Shown piece after piece: positions 11,107 to 22,878 of a DNA stretch of 64,000 bases. Position 1 is the first letter of the stretch, and every line of letters starts with the position of its first letter. The notes under the pieces are model-generated. The model was not told where the DNA came from and did not search any database. It saw nothing but the letters and a program-made list of their open reading frames with translations. Origin of the DNA: Xenoacremonium recifei (taxonomy: Eukaryota > Ascomycota > Sordariomycetes > Hypocreales > Nectriaceae); the NCBI GenBank assembly GCA_012184525.1, contig WOFQ01000038.1, positions 1 through 64,000 on the forward strand, given 5' to 3'. The translations under genes were made by a program, and so were the position numbers.

Positions 11107-13851
11107 AGTGCAGGGTTGACGAATTCAAGACTGTGATTCCTGGTTTGATTTCGGAGGTTCAAGGCAAGTCAAGAAGGGAAAGGCGCACACTGAATCACCA
11201 AGAAGAGACCAAGATTCCTGGAAGCTCTGGATATTTATTCGATCCCGATACGACGGTAGCACACGTGGATCCCAGTCTCGGTTCCTCGCTGAATAGAATT
11301 GGATCCTTTTGCGCAACGCCCACGGATCGGGCCATGACATGGATTTGGCTCTCGTTGAGGCTCGGGCCCTTGACGTGCCAAAGTCGCCTCACATCGGCCG
11401 AGATGCCTGCTTCCAGCCTAGGCGCTTCATGAGTCTCGCAACCTGGACGGGCTCTGGAAAGACCGCGCAGAGGTAAAAGAATGGTTCAGTGCCCAGTCGG
11501 AGCCCACGGCGAGCCCACAGCGAGCCCGAGAGGGTGCGAGTCGTGGAACGGCGGTGGATCATGAGTTGGGATGCCGAGGCACTACTCGTTTGGGATGTCA
11601 TTGAATGATGCTAACAGAGTAACGCTAAAATTGGGTGGGAGATTGTTAGTCTGGTGATTTGCCAGACTGCCAGGGTTTGGGAGTCCTGAAAACCTCGTAC
11701 AAGGGGACATTAGTCTATGGTGTGCATTTGAGAACAGCAAGAATAACATGGCTTTTTATTCGCCGTCTCGCAGACAAAATTCTGCAGAGAGTCTGACGAT
11801 ATGATTGAAGAGGTCGGCAGTTGCCAATGGCTGATACATTCCAAGTCTTAGAAATTTCAGTCCCGCACCATGAGTCCACTCACGTGACCCTCGTCACCCG
11901 TCAGGCAGGTTCTTTCAGGCATTCCCACAATCCGCCTAAGCCGTTAGCCGTTTCTCCTACCCTTCAACCACCCAAGATCAATCACTTGTCCACCCAAAAA
12001 ATGTGACTCCCATCTGCGACGCCTACCCTGGAAAACGGAATACGGCGATACAGCCATGAACTTCTCAAAGAGCTACCCACGAGAGCCCTGCTGGGACTTC
12101 TCTAGAAACCCCGCGATGCGCGGCCCTGCAAGATGAGGTGATACGATCACCCCGAACCGACGGCCCGGAGCGTTCACGCCCAAAGATCCCACATGCACCC
12201 ATCGCGCGGTCGCTTCCTCGCGAGCCAGCCTTTGCTCGCTATTATCGATTTGACATGCACCTTTGTCCTGAGAATGGAGAAGAGATTCTGATGATGACGC
12301 TGCTGGCGGAAATACGCTGCGTGGAAGAGGGGAAGTGAGGGTTGCCAACGTGCCCGACCGTGAGGAAGGCGTCCACTTCACGCCTCGCATCTCGACCTGT
12401 CTTTATCTGTCATTGAACGACCAGAGATGCTGTCGGGATACTATTCCGTCAAGACGGACGGACTTGCTTGCGAGCCATTCTCCATTGCCACTACGTCTAA
12501 CCAGCGGTCTATCCTTTGCTGCCTGATAATGGCCTGCTGGATATGGGATTTTCCTGTCGAGGTACTCCCCGCAGCGGCGTCCTGGCTTTCCCAACACGCT
12601 TGATATGCAAGTCGAGACCAGCAAAACTCGTGCATCATCAAAGCAGCCCTGATTGGAATCGTCGACGACATTTAATGCGACGTGTTTCTCTTCCCCTTGG
12701 ATCTATCTGTTCCAGCTGTGCCGGTGGCATTTCTCGAAGCACGGCACCTGCCTCTTGGAGCAGCGTTTATTGGTTTTTTCCAAAATAGGAGGAAGCAGCC
12801 CTCCTCAGTTACTGAGTGTCTGATTTCTTCGAGAGTATGGGGTGCTGGGAGATACGTGGGTGGCCGTCTCGGTGTTCCCGTCGGAATCTACCTCAGACGC
12901 AAGGAGTCGAAAGCGCGACTGCAAAAGGTGGGAGGGTCGTAAATAATCCTTACGGATTCGTATATAGTATCTTGCCGTCCCTCGAGCCTTCGGGCTCTCA
13001 TTGGGGGCGGCTTCTTGGCGGTGTGGGTGTTGGTTGTTGGTGGCTGCGGCACTGCAAGGAGACTTGCCCTTTAGCCCAGACAACCAGTCTGTCGATCGAG
13101 CGCTCCCATACAGCGAGATCTTTCGGCACAAGTTGGCTGAAAAGGCGACAGACGCATCTCCAGGGAAAAAGCGGGACAAGCAGATGCCGGGGAATGAAGG
13201 CGAGAGACCGCGGAGACGAAGAGGCTGAAGTCTTGCAAGTGCAATCAGCCTCTGATGAGATGGCCAGGTTCAGGCTCAGCTTGAAATTCACAGCGCGGGC
13301 CATTCAAAGGTGGGCTGGCCAGACACAGACGATCTGCGCTGAGCCGCCTGCCGGCCAACGATAGTCCAAGGTCCTGCTAGGCTGTATTCATTTGGCAGCG
13401 CGGCACGGGAAGCTGAGAGGACGGGACCAACAGCGACAGCCCAAAGGTGAGAGAGAGACGGGAGGGAGGGAGAGGGAGAGACAGCGCAAGCCCACCCTCT
13501 GCAACACCTTCAGCAGAAGTGTATTGGAGGCGTCATTATTCCGTCGCCCAGCGAGCGCTTCAGTCGTTTGTCGAGCGCCGGACCATTTTGCATTTCATCG
13601 ACCTGATATCAACTCGCCAGCATCGTCAGAGACTTGCTCTCGCTCGCTCACAAAGCAAAGGCGCTGGCGGGCGGGTCGCAGGCCGATCCCTCCAGTCCAG
13701 CTCCAGGTAGCTCTGGGCTGCTCTGGCTGTTCTGGGGCCTGTCTTTAGTGCTGCTGAGCTGCTAACTGGGACTGAAGCTGAGGCCGCCTCGGCTAAGGTG
13801 CGGCGATTTACTGCTACCAGTCCTAAAAACTCAAATCGACTGCCGCCGGGC
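11107..13851. other. long divergent intergenic region, hydrolase / CTK1
   Basis: 2.7 kb without a gene I can support. Frames of 60-180 codons exist on both strands, but none shows a known domain or a consistent exon chain. A purine-rich GA tract lies at about 13447-13480, and the last 400 bases look like a GC-rich leader of CTK1. A GTG-initiated extension of the CTK1 frame upstream of 13852 is not a valid eukaryotic start. Confidence 0.5.
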
Positions 13852-16800
13852 ATGAACCTCCAGCCACAGCCTACTCGTCGTCGCCGCCGGCATGCTGCAA
13901 TGAGAGCCGACGAAGGACATGATGATTCCAGAGAACGGGCTCGAAACGGCCGAGGAGTGAAGCCATCTCAACGACCAGGATCTCCCCGCGAGCCCCGCGA
14001 GTCCTCTATCCGCAGCCAGGCCCAGACTGCCCGCGAAGCCAAAGCCGACCCCGACCTGGATCTGGATCTGGACCCCAACGCCGCCAGCAGACCGTCCCGA
14101 AAGCCCAGAGGCGCCCGCGAAGAGGAGCCCAGCGGCCGAGACTCGAGATCCCACCATCGCTCAGCCTCGAGGGCCGACTCCTCGTCCACTCATCGCCGTC
14201 GCCCGTCCCGTGACCGTGAGCGCGAACGCAGCCGAGACCGTCGTCGTGATCGTGATCGTGAACGTGAACGTGACCGGGACCGTGATCGCGTGGAGGAGGA
14301 GGAGTCGTCGCGGCGTCCCGCCGAGGTCGAGGACCTGATCCCCCGGTATCGAGCCAGCAAGCAGCGCGACCGCGAGGCCGAGGAGCGGACACGCCGCCGC
14401 AGTCGAAGCCGGGACCGAACCCGTGAGCGTGGTCGCGACGTTGACGAACCGACCCCATCGAAACGGCATCGCAGCCGCAGCCGCTCGCAGAGCACATCTC
14501 ACCACCACAAGAGACCGAGGAGGGAGCGCAGCCCGCGAGGCCGGGACCACAGCCTCGATTCATCGTCCAAGAAGCGCGGGCGTCACTCGTCCCGAGACCG
14601 AGACCGGGACAGAGACGGAGACAGAAACAGACGGGGAGCGTCCCCTCGACGACACGCCAGATCGCCACTGTCGCCTGCACGCTCTCTAGAGACGAAGCCT
14701 CGTCGGAGACATCGTTCTCGATCTCGATCCCCTGCCAAATCCGAGTCCAAGTCTCGCCGGCCTGACCGCGAGCCCCGACCATCCAAGTCCGATAGGCCTC
14801 GACACCGGTCTCGAAGTCGCTCCCGCTCGCCAGACAGCCGTCTCTCCTCATCACGGAGGCCCCGTCCTTCTTCCAAGGTTGACGCCCCTGAATCCTCATC
14901 AAGGGCTCCGAGCGATCGAACCTCGGACCTTGATCGCCGGCCGTCAAAACGAGATCAGCCCCGCTCGCCCAAACCTCGCCGACATAGCAGGTCCAGGGAA
15001 GCTTCACCTGATCGTCGTCACTCGTCCCGCGAAGACCTCGACGACGAGATGACATCCCGCGGCGGCTACCGTGGCGGAGGATATAATCCCCTCTACTCTC
15101 ATAAGCCGCAGTACGGTGGTGAAGCCTCGGGATACGCACAGTCTCCGCAAGGAGCATCCTATCACAACTCACCAGCACAATCACCTTATGCAGGTGGTCG
15201 CGGCGGATGGAGTGGCCAACAAGGGTACTCACCCCAACAGTAAGTAGAATATTCCGCTGGACATCAGTCTTCTCTTACTAACAGTGACAGACAATATCAG
15301 CCTCAGTATTCCCAAGGTCCTCCCAATGGCCCATCAGGTCATTATCATCCGAACCAATCGTTCAACGGGTCATACCCCCCTCCCTCTGGTCCAATGCAGC
15401 AGTATCCTCCTAGAGGGAATTATCGTGGCAATAACTTCCGGGGAGGTGCTTTCGGTGGACGAGGTGGTCATCGAGGTGCCGGTTTTAAAAGCGCTCATTG
15501 GAACTCAACCGGCTCAGCCCGAGGGCAGCACGAAGAGCCAGATGGGCAAGCCGAGCCTGGCGCTGGCAGCCCGGATGCTGCAAATGCGGAGGGCATTCCA
15601 GCCGATGGTCAAACAGACATGTCGAACCATGACAGTAAGAACGGTGATAATGCCACGTCAAACTCATCTCGGCAACCTGCCCCAAGTCCAAGCACGCAGT
15701 CAGGAGGAGCAAAATTCAGCTTCGCCTTCAAGCCATCATCAAAACCAGCCGCGGCCACGCCCAAGCCCGAGATATCACAAAAGTTCAATGCTGCTCCGCG
15801 AAGAGAGCCGCCCAAAGACCACCGTGACCGTGAGCCGCCGCGAAGTGCGCCCACGGAGCCCGCTTCAGCCCGGTCTCGACACGATTTCAGGGGCCCTCCC
15901 GATGGTCCCAGAATGGCGCCCAGAATGCGCAAGGTGAAGAAGATCTTGAAGCGACCGAAGCCGCGACCAACCCTACCTCCAGACCTTGCCGCTTCAGAAT
16001 CAGTCTTTTTCCGAAAGCCCGGCAACGAGTCTGTAGTAGGCTCTGGTACTTACGGCAAGGTCTTCAAGGGCCTGAATGTTTACACCAAAGGCCAGGTGGC
16101 ATTGAAGAGGATCCGCATGGAGGGAGAACGAGATGGTTTCCCTGTCACCGCTATCCGAGAGATCAAGCTACTGCAGTCTTTGCGGCACACCAACATTGTC
16201 AATCTTGAGGAGGTCATGGTCGAGAAGAACGACTGCTTCATGGTGTTCGAGTATCTCTCACACGATCTCACTGGCCTGCTGAATCATCCGACATTCAAGT
16301 TGGACCCAGCCCAGAAGAAACATCTCGCCATGCAGCTTTTTGAGGGCCTGGACTATCTCCACACGAGGGGCGTTCTTCATCGAGACATAAAGGCAGCAAA
16401 CATCCTTGTCAGCAACGAGGGCGTCTTGAAGCTGGCTGATTTTGGACTTGCTCGCTTCTATGCGAAGCGACATCAGCTCGATTACACGAACCGTGTCATC
16501 ACAATCTGGTACCGTTCACCTGAACTATTACTGGGTGAGACGAAGTACACCGCTGCCGTCGATGTTTGGAGCGCAGCCTGCGTCATGGTCGAAATCTTCA
16601 CTCGCCATGCCATCTTCACTGGTGAAGGCACAGAATTGAGTCAGCTTGAGAAGATATACAACATCTTAGGCACCCCCAATCTTCAAGACTGGCCCTCACT
16701 GAAGGACATGGCCTGGTTCGAGCTCCTACGGCCTACCGCGAAGCGAAAGAACGTGTTTGCCGAGAAGTATCGGGACAAGGTCACGCCTGCAGCCTTTGAT

Positions 16801-17171
16801 TTGCTTGCCGCCATGTTCCACTACGACCCCGCCAAACGTCCGACTGCGGCTGAAGTTCTGCAACATCGCTACTTCACGAAGGAAGAGCCTCTTCCACGGC
16901 AGGCAAAAGAGTGAGTTCCAATACCGATTCCCCTATATCTCGATGAAACTGACTAACGAACCTTCTTAGACTCGCAAACATTGATGGTGACTGGCATGAG
17001 TTCGAGTCCAAGGCGCTTCGCAAGGAGAATGAACGCAAAGATCGCGAAGCTCGAAAGGCGGCAGCAAAGGATGGTCAACGCGATAAAGACAAAGACAAGG
17101 ACAAGGATAAGGACAAGAAGCGGCCCAACAATGACCACCACCAACGGGATGCCAAGAGGGTGCAACGTTGA
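13852..17171 (+). CDS. CTK1: CTD kinase catalytic subunit (Ctk1, CDK12-like) with long RS-rich N-terminus
   Basis: Exons 13852-15239, 15291-16910 and 16970-17171 give 1069 residues; a second possible start is 13900. Roughly residues 1-420 are dominated by Arg-Ser, Arg-Asp and Arg-Glu dipeptides, then a Gly/Tyr/Gln-rich stretch leads to the kinase (about 700-1000). Kinase signatures: GSGTYGKVFKG loop, VALKRIRM lysine, PVTAIRE in the PITAIRE helix, HRDIKAANIL, DFGLAR, and the T-loop YTNRVITIWYRSPELLLGE. The tail has a Lys-Asp repeat (DKDKDKDK). Ctk1/CDK12 with its cyclin phosphorylates Ser2 of the RNA polymerase II CTD during elongation. The RS domain resembles animal CDK12/13 more than the shorter budding-yeast Ctk1. 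The first intron has two AG ends 6 bases apart (15284 and 15290); the second is favoured because the first sits directly behind the CTAAC branch site. Confidence 0.92.
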
Positions 17172-18114
17172 AAAGTCCGCCTCCCTTCTCTGGGATACAT
17201 CCACCACCATCACACACACCACATGCCATCGCGCAGGGCTCGCATCAACGAGGATAAAAGTAACAGGGAATGGCTGTTTTTCATGGGACCGCAGGCGTTT
17301 GGGATGATGTCTCGCGTTGGAGCGAGACTCTCGACTTGATTTTCCATATCTTTCTCATCATTGGTCTTTAGGAAGAGGCATGTCGACGGGCGACGGCCTT
17401 TGGACGGATGGCATTGTCTTATATGTTGTATCATATGTGCGGCGATGGTGTACATGCGCGATAGAGGAACCCCTTGTAAAGGGTAATGTTGATGATCGGG
17501 GAAGACGGGTTGTCGTACTGTCAGTACGCTAGGGCAATGATTGACGTTTGAATCAATAAAGACAAATATCCCACAATATATTCTCCCGTCTGTACGAAAC
17601 TTGTCTGCTCCTTCCAAACCCCGTCAGGGGCAAGGAGATCCCACAACCTAGGGGTAGAGACTGCTAAGAACCAACACTATTATACAGCTCCATTTCGAAC
17701 CATTTTGGATCTCCCGAAAATTCCTTGCGTGCCAGCGGTTCCCAACCGGATATGTGGTATTATATCTATCCCCCTCGCGATATCATTCTGCCCGGACCCC
17801 GTCCCGAGTATTGTATACGATCTGCAAACTCCCAGCTCGGGTGGTATTTTCTCTCACACATAAGCCAGACACAATCAACTTTTTCCATCGCTCTGATATC
17901 AATAATTTTGGCTATTTTCGTCGTAAATTCGTTCCATGTCGTGAATGTCGTAAAGTCGTTTCATCTTTGTAAATCGAGACAAGCGGTGCCAGATCGTGCA
18001 AAGTCCCGGATGTATGTCGGAAAGAGGTTGGCAATCTAAGCAGTGCACAAACATGCATGTGATACATCTGGACTTTCTTTTCGGCGGAGGGTTCTGTATT
18101 CCCTCTCCGCATTT
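17172..18114. other. convergent 3' region, CTK1 / unknown gene
   Basis: 0.94 kb between two 3' ends. AT-rich patches at 17530-17580 and 17870-17960 are consistent with transcript ends. No gene, RNA or repeat is recognised. Confidence 0.5.
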
Positions 18115-19641
18115 CTACCCGATCCTCTCAACGCCCTTGCCCTTGACGTCCGTCGTTCGGAGAAGCTCGCGAAGACTCCCTTCGGCACGGCCGTGTGGTC
18201 TTGTGAGTGTCTCGTGAGCGCGCCAGGGGATCCAGCCGCTCAGGGCGGAAATTATGCCGTAGCTCGAGTGGGCGTCTCCAAAGGAGATAGACCCCTGAAC
18301 GAAGGGGTGGGCGAGGGTCTCAGGAGGAGCGAACTTGGTTTCCAGAGCCGCTGCTCGGCTCTCCTTAGGAGGGGCCTCAGGGGTAGTTCGGATTTCAAGT
18401 TGGCTGCTTGATGTCTGAGGTAGAGCTGGTTCACTCAGGAGTCCTGTGGAGGACGATCGAGGGGTGTTGAGGTCACTTGGAGTTTGGCTGTGTCGTGATC
18501 CATCGATGAGAGCCAGGGATCCGGATCTCCTTGAACGCGGCTTCCGGGGCACGTCTTCTTCGTCCTGGGCAGGTTCATCATCAAGACCACTCTGGGATGA
18601 TGATCCGGACGATCTCGATCCCGTCTCCTTTCGTGAAGCTCGTCCGCGGACCTCTTCAGCAAGCTCAGCGGCAGATCTCTTTTTAGACTTATCCTCATCC
18701 GATGATCTGCTGGATGACATGATAGTCTCAAGAGTTCCCATAGCTCTGCTGTTTCTGCGAGTTCCGATGGGCCGTCGTCTTGCGCGTTTCATATTGCGCT
18801 CGTCGTCCGAGGAGACAACCTGGAGAGTCGGACCCTGAGGCTCCTGATTGCGTCCAGCGGTAGCCATAAAGGAGGAACCAGATCCGTGAGGCGCGTAGTG
18901 AACCTCATACTGGTTGCTCAGCGAGTAACGAGACTTGGCACATATCTCCGCGATTCGGTCCAGGTCGGCATTGATGTCGCTAGCGTGACCATGCTCGTCC
19001 ATGTTGGCCATGAAGCTCTTGAAGCGGAAGGCCTCCACCGGGGGTAGCTTCGCCTCGTCATGGCTTTGACTTCGTTTCTTCGTCCTACGGGTTCGAGCCA
19101 TGCTGCTCAGCATACCACTCCCAGACGGTGTAGCTCTAGCAGTGAAAGGTAGTACTCGTCTCACGGCGGCGACTGGTCCTCCACTGTCAGAAGCTGCGTA
19201 GCGTCCAACTCCACCCCCGTTGACAATTATAACGCCACGATCAGTGCTCACGGGTCGAGTAGGCAGAGGCTGGTAGCTTCGGACGATGACGGGCTGCGAG
19301 TAGGTACTGCTTTGGGCCCCGGAAGACTTGGCGTAACGATGACGGCTGGGGAAGTTGGTGTTAATCTGGCGGAGGGCCGTTGTCCGGTTCTCGGCTGTCG
19401 AGTCGTCAACAGGTATGGGCTTGCCCTCGGCGGTTGAGGGGACGAGACTGGTCGACGAGGCGTTCGATTGGAAGAGAGGCGGGAAGGAGAAGGGGAGAGT
19501 GTGGCGGCGAGACCTCGAGGAGGAGGCGGGAGCAGAAGTCGTCGAGGGCGGTGGGTTGCTCTGACGTTGAGAGAGGTATGGGAGCGGGAGTGTAGTTGGA
19601 GGTGGGAATCGAGACGGGGGCTGGCCCGTAGAGGAAGCCAT
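18115..19641 (-). CDS. uncharacterised Ser/Arg-rich protein, probably nuclear
   Basis: Single exon, 508 residues from MASSTGQPPSRFPPPTT; the frame upstream has only a TTG. I do not recognise the family. Most of the protein looks disordered, rich in Ser, Pro and Arg, with basic clusters (RTRRTKKR, MKRARRRPIGTRR) that could be nuclear localisation signals. Two parts look structured: a short central helix-like block (FRFKSFMANMDEHGHASDINADLDRIAEICAKSRYSLSNQYEVHYAPHG, about residues 225-275) and the C-terminal block with HPFVQGSISFGDAHSSYGIISAL and GWIPWRAHE. A TATATATA-like stretch lies at 19679-19687, only about 40 bases before the ATG. The long open frame and uneven composition support a real gene. 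Function is unknown. Confidence 0.8.
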   Translation of the reverse strand: MASSTGQPPSRFPPPTTLPLPYLSQRQSNPPPSTTSAPASSSRSRRHTLPFSFPPLFQSNASSTSLVPSTAEGKPIPVDDSTAENRTTALRQINTNFPSRHRYAKSSGAQSSTYSQPVIVRSYQPLPTRPVSTDRGVIIVNGGGVGRYAASDSGGPVAAVRRVLPFTARATPSGSGMLSSMARTRRTKKRSQSHDEAKLPPVEAFRFKSFMANMDEHGHASDINADLDRIAEICAKSRYSLSNQYEVHYAPHGSGSSFMATAGRNQEPQGPTLQVVSSDDERNMKRARRRPIGTRRNSRAMGTLETIMSSSRSSDEDKSKKRSAAELAEEVRGRASRKETGSRSSGSSSQSGLDDEPAQDEEDVPRKPRSRRSGSLALIDGSRHSQTPSDLNTPRSSSTGLLSEPALPQTSSSQLEIRTTPEAPPKESRAAALETKFAPPETLAHPFVQGSISFGDAHSSYGIISALSGWIPWRAHETLTRPHGRAEGSLRELLRTTDVKGKGVERIG

Positions 19642-22163
19642 GGTAGAAGCGGCCCGTCGAGAGTTGGCAGCGGAGCGAATATATATAGTCCTTGAGGTGC
19701 TCGGTCCGGGGCGCAAGGTGAGGTAAGGTACTGTACTATGCTATGGTATATCTAACGGACGTGGCTCGGTGGAGCATTGAGAGGCGAGACAGCTCAGACA
19801 CGTCAAGGCCGTCAAGTCGTTCCGTCGGCCGGCCGTCGTCGTATCTGGGACTGGGTCCTGCTCGGTCTGGCGTCGGGGCGTCCAGGATGATATGCAACAG
19901 GCGAGATTGGGGTGGGAAGGAGGATATGCGTTTGCCGTAGGGTGCAGTCTAGTTGTCAAGTCTACTGCGGACTATGCGCGCGGATCCTTGGGATGCCAGT
20001 GGGAGGCTCGGTCAAGCCAGCAGGGATACGACACTCGGGTGCGCATGCGGATGCTGGCCAGCAGCGAGCGAGCGAGGGGAGAGAGAGAGACACGGCAAAA
20101 GAAGAGCAGGAAGCCGGGGGATAAGCCCTGAAGAAGGACAGCTGGAGGAGGAAGCGGCGAGTAATGGGGGAAACGCTTGTCAATCGGCGATAGGCAGGCG
20201 ACGGCAGTGGAGTCGCGTTTCGCAGACAGACGCCTGAACCTCAGATGCAACGAGGGCCAGAGCCGGAGGGTCGAGAAGACGGAAAACTGGGGATTCACCG
20301 TCTGCTGTAGGTAGGGATGATATGGATGAGATGGATGGATGGTGGTGGCTGGTTCGAAGACGCTCTTTGGCTGCGACGAGGGGGGAGTGGGCCGCTGGCC
20401 GTTTTTCGTCTGCGGTGTGTGAAGGAGAGAAGAGGCAAAATGGGAATGGCAGAAAAGGGGATGGTGATGTTGGATGATGGAGGAGGAGGTCAGGAAGGTA
20501 CCTGGTTCTGCGGAGGAGGCAGGAACGGTACAGCACGCCCTGGTCTGCTCCTGCCCTGGTCAGTTCCAATGTGGCCGACACAGTCAACCTCCAGGGTCAG
20601 AAATTTACGGCAGAAGAAAAAACTTCCCAACAACCACCTCACAATGCTACGTCGGCCTCCAGCGACGGTCGACTCGCTTCATGCACGCAATTCCATTTCC
20701 GGCAATGTCTGCTCTGCTCGTTGATCTGCTGGATGCCGCTGAATGGTGGAGGTTCGCTGCACGACTGTCGTGGCTGTCGTTCAAAGGCCCAGCCGACCCA
20801 GGAGCCCAGGACGCGGCGGATGCCATTGGCCTGAGCCGCAAGACTAACAGCTAGAACACGCAGACGATGTCGCCCGGGCCATGGTCTCGGTGGCCAGCGC
20901 AAAGATGGCACAAGAAGCCGGACGGGGGGGTGCGTGGCGCGTGTGTGGGAGGACGACATTCTCCCCCAGAAACCCCCTCTGTCAGACCGTTCGAGAGGGT
21001 GTTGCTGATCGGATCGTCCAGGACGGTTGTGAAGCATCTGAGACACGCCCGAGAGATATCGAGTTGGGGATGCGGAGTAGCTGCCGCCGGGCGACGAGCA
21101 GGTATTGCGACTCTATCAGATCATCACCAACCCCTCAATTGACGCCCGCCACCATTCCCTCGAGGCAGAAAAAGCAACCACGTAGCAGTCAATGCTTCTG
21201 CTGACGAATGCAGCAGGCGAAACAACAACAATGCCAGACAACAAAAGCAAGGACCGAAGGCAACATTTGCCCCAGATGCCTTACCTCTCCAGCTGTGTGT
21301 GCTAGCTGCCACCTCTAACCGAGCCTCTCTAAGCGCGCGCGGGGTCATCCCAACCATTATCCTGTGCTCCGTATCTTGGTCCGTTCCAGCAGTCGCCGTC
21401 CGCCACGAATCCAGTCCTGATACCACCGTTATTTGGTACAAACGGAGCAAGACAAGGCGGTCCAGAATCCATGTACATGTACAACGCTGCGCCGTGCATC
21501 CGCCCTGCTACATGGCTCTTAGTTACGCTGCAATGTCATCTTCACCAGCTTAGGTGCAACCGGGTCCATGCAAGTCCAGCACTGCAATGCAGTAGTCGAA
21601 GTGCAGGTTTGGACCGTTCTCACTCCGCCATTTCGTCGCCACGCCGCCCGGCATACAAGAGATGCAACTTGGCAAAAGCATCGTCGCCCAGCTGCCTCGT
21701 GTTATGCACGTATAAGGCATCCTTATCGGCTGCAGTGTCTCCAACTCGGCCTGAAGTCTCAGCTGGACCGACGCAAGGCAACAGGATAGACCGCCCTGCC
21801 TGCGATTGTGCAGTTATGGGTTGCCTCTCGGCCTCAGTCTGTGAATCCGGGCAAATATGCAACAACTTCAATTGGTCCTAATGACATTACGAGCTTCATC
21901 AAACAAAGCGACAACACGTGGTAAAGGAGTGCAGGCCTGTACCTCGACACCCTCAACGTCCAGTCCCATGATTCCGTTGCCAGCAACCATCCTCCAGCGC
22001 ATCTGCAAAAACATAACCCCAGTCTTCAGTCATTGATATTATAGGTGGCGTCTCTTGGACCAGGTGCCAGACCTAGCCGACGAGGCGTCCCTGATCTTTC
22101 CCATCACCGAAACATTGTCCACATCATTCATTCTTCATATCAGCCCATACCAGCCTCCGAAAT
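19642..22163. other. intergenic region, unknown gene promoter / PMP3 3' side
   Basis: 2.5 kb. It includes GAGC/GA-rich low-complexity DNA at about 20060-20095 and a perfect 12-base palindrome TGTACATGTACA at 21472-21483. Frames up to 136 codons occur on both strands without recognisable products. The stretch close to 19642 is presumably the leader of the minus-strand unknown gene. Confidence 0.45.
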
Positions 22164-22565
22164 TTAGTGCGTCGGCTGCACAATGGTACCGTAGCCTTGG
22201 CCGCCAGTCTGAACATTGTCCGAGTAGATGCCGGGGGCGCGGCCCGTGGCGAACTGGCCTTCTCGCGCATGCTCGCGGCGATCGTAGTAGACGTACTCGA
22301 GGTAGAAGGCGTGAATATGGCCGGGAATATAACCCAGAATCGTGAGGCAAACGTTGATGAACAAGTCTACGCGCTTCACGTCAGCTGAACGGCACCTATC
22401 GCAGAATGCGAGAGATAACTTACCCATTCCGCAACCAGCTACGGCCCAAGCCCCGAGGGGAGGGACTACACATTATGCGTCAGAAAGGTTGCCATTACGC
22501 ATTTAATAGTTTGACTCACAGAGAATGGTGATGAGGACAAGGAAAACAGCGGAGACGACACCCAT
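22164..22565 (-). CDS. PMP3: Pmp3/UPF0057 small plasma-membrane proteolipid
   Basis: Exons on the minus strand are 22565-22520, 22465-22424 and 22366-22164, giving 96 residues. Most of the protein would be missed without splicing. The first transmembrane helix is MGVVSAVFLVLITILFPP, followed by GAWAVAGCGMD and the second helix FINVCLTILGYIPGHIHAFYLEY, the exact UPF0057 architecture (two helices joined by a short loop). A polar C-terminal tail of about 40 residues (YYDRREHAREGQ to QPTH) makes it longer than the 55-residue yeast Pmp3, like Sna-type or filamentous-fungal members. Pmp3 proteins affect membrane potential and tolerance to cations and cold. The family is certain, the precise paralogue less so. 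Confidence 0.93.
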
Positions 22566-22710
22566 TTTTGCAGATTGCGATGCTTTTCTATGACACAAAA
22601 GATGCGATTTTTCGTAGATGTGGTCAGTGGCTGTACGCTGTGATGTGGTTCGTTGACGGTGGTGGAAGAAAAAGAGTCGGGGCAGGTTGATGCAAGGCGG
22701 ACTGGGTAGG

Positions 22711-22717
22711 TATATAA
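22711..22717 (-). promoter_or_regulatory. TATA-like box upstream of PMP3
   Basis: TATATAA on the plus strand (TTATATA on the minus) lies about 146 bases upstream of the PMP3 start codon, a reasonable place for a core promoter with a short leader. Inferred from position and sequence only. Confidence 0.35.
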
Positions 22718-22870
22718 GGGCCAGCCAGTAAGGTTTGGGTAGGTGCTCCTTGCGTGACAGTGACAGACGATTTCAGCTTGCTTGCTTGCACTCTTTCAGG
22801 TTGGAATGGACGGCCGAAACCTGGAAAGCTGGTCCGGAATCGTGACGTGGGGGACTGGCCGCCGGCTGAA

Positions 22871-22878
22871 TGACGTAA
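22871..22878. promoter_or_regulatory. CRE/ATF-like site TGACGTAA upstream of PMP3
   Basis: TGACGTAA lies about 300 bases upstream of the PMP3 start. TGACGTMA is the usual target of ATF/CREB-type bZIP factors, which run stress responses in fungi. A single 8-base match can arise by chance; the link to Pmp3 regulation is an inference. Confidence 0.3.

Noticed and set aside
14006..15232. 408-codon minus-strand frame opposite the RS domain of CTK1
   Set aside because: It mirrors the Arg/Ser/Asp repeats of the plus-strand gene, shows no domain, and has no splice or start context of its own.
15281..15290. Alternative acceptor at 15284 in CTK1 intron 1
   Set aside because: The AG directly follows the CTAAC branch site, too close for normal splicing; the acceptor at 15290 gives a smooth Gln-rich join.
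21472..21483. Palindrome TGTACATGTACA as an operator
   Set aside because: One isolated 12-base palindrome far from any start codon; chance is a sufficient explanation.
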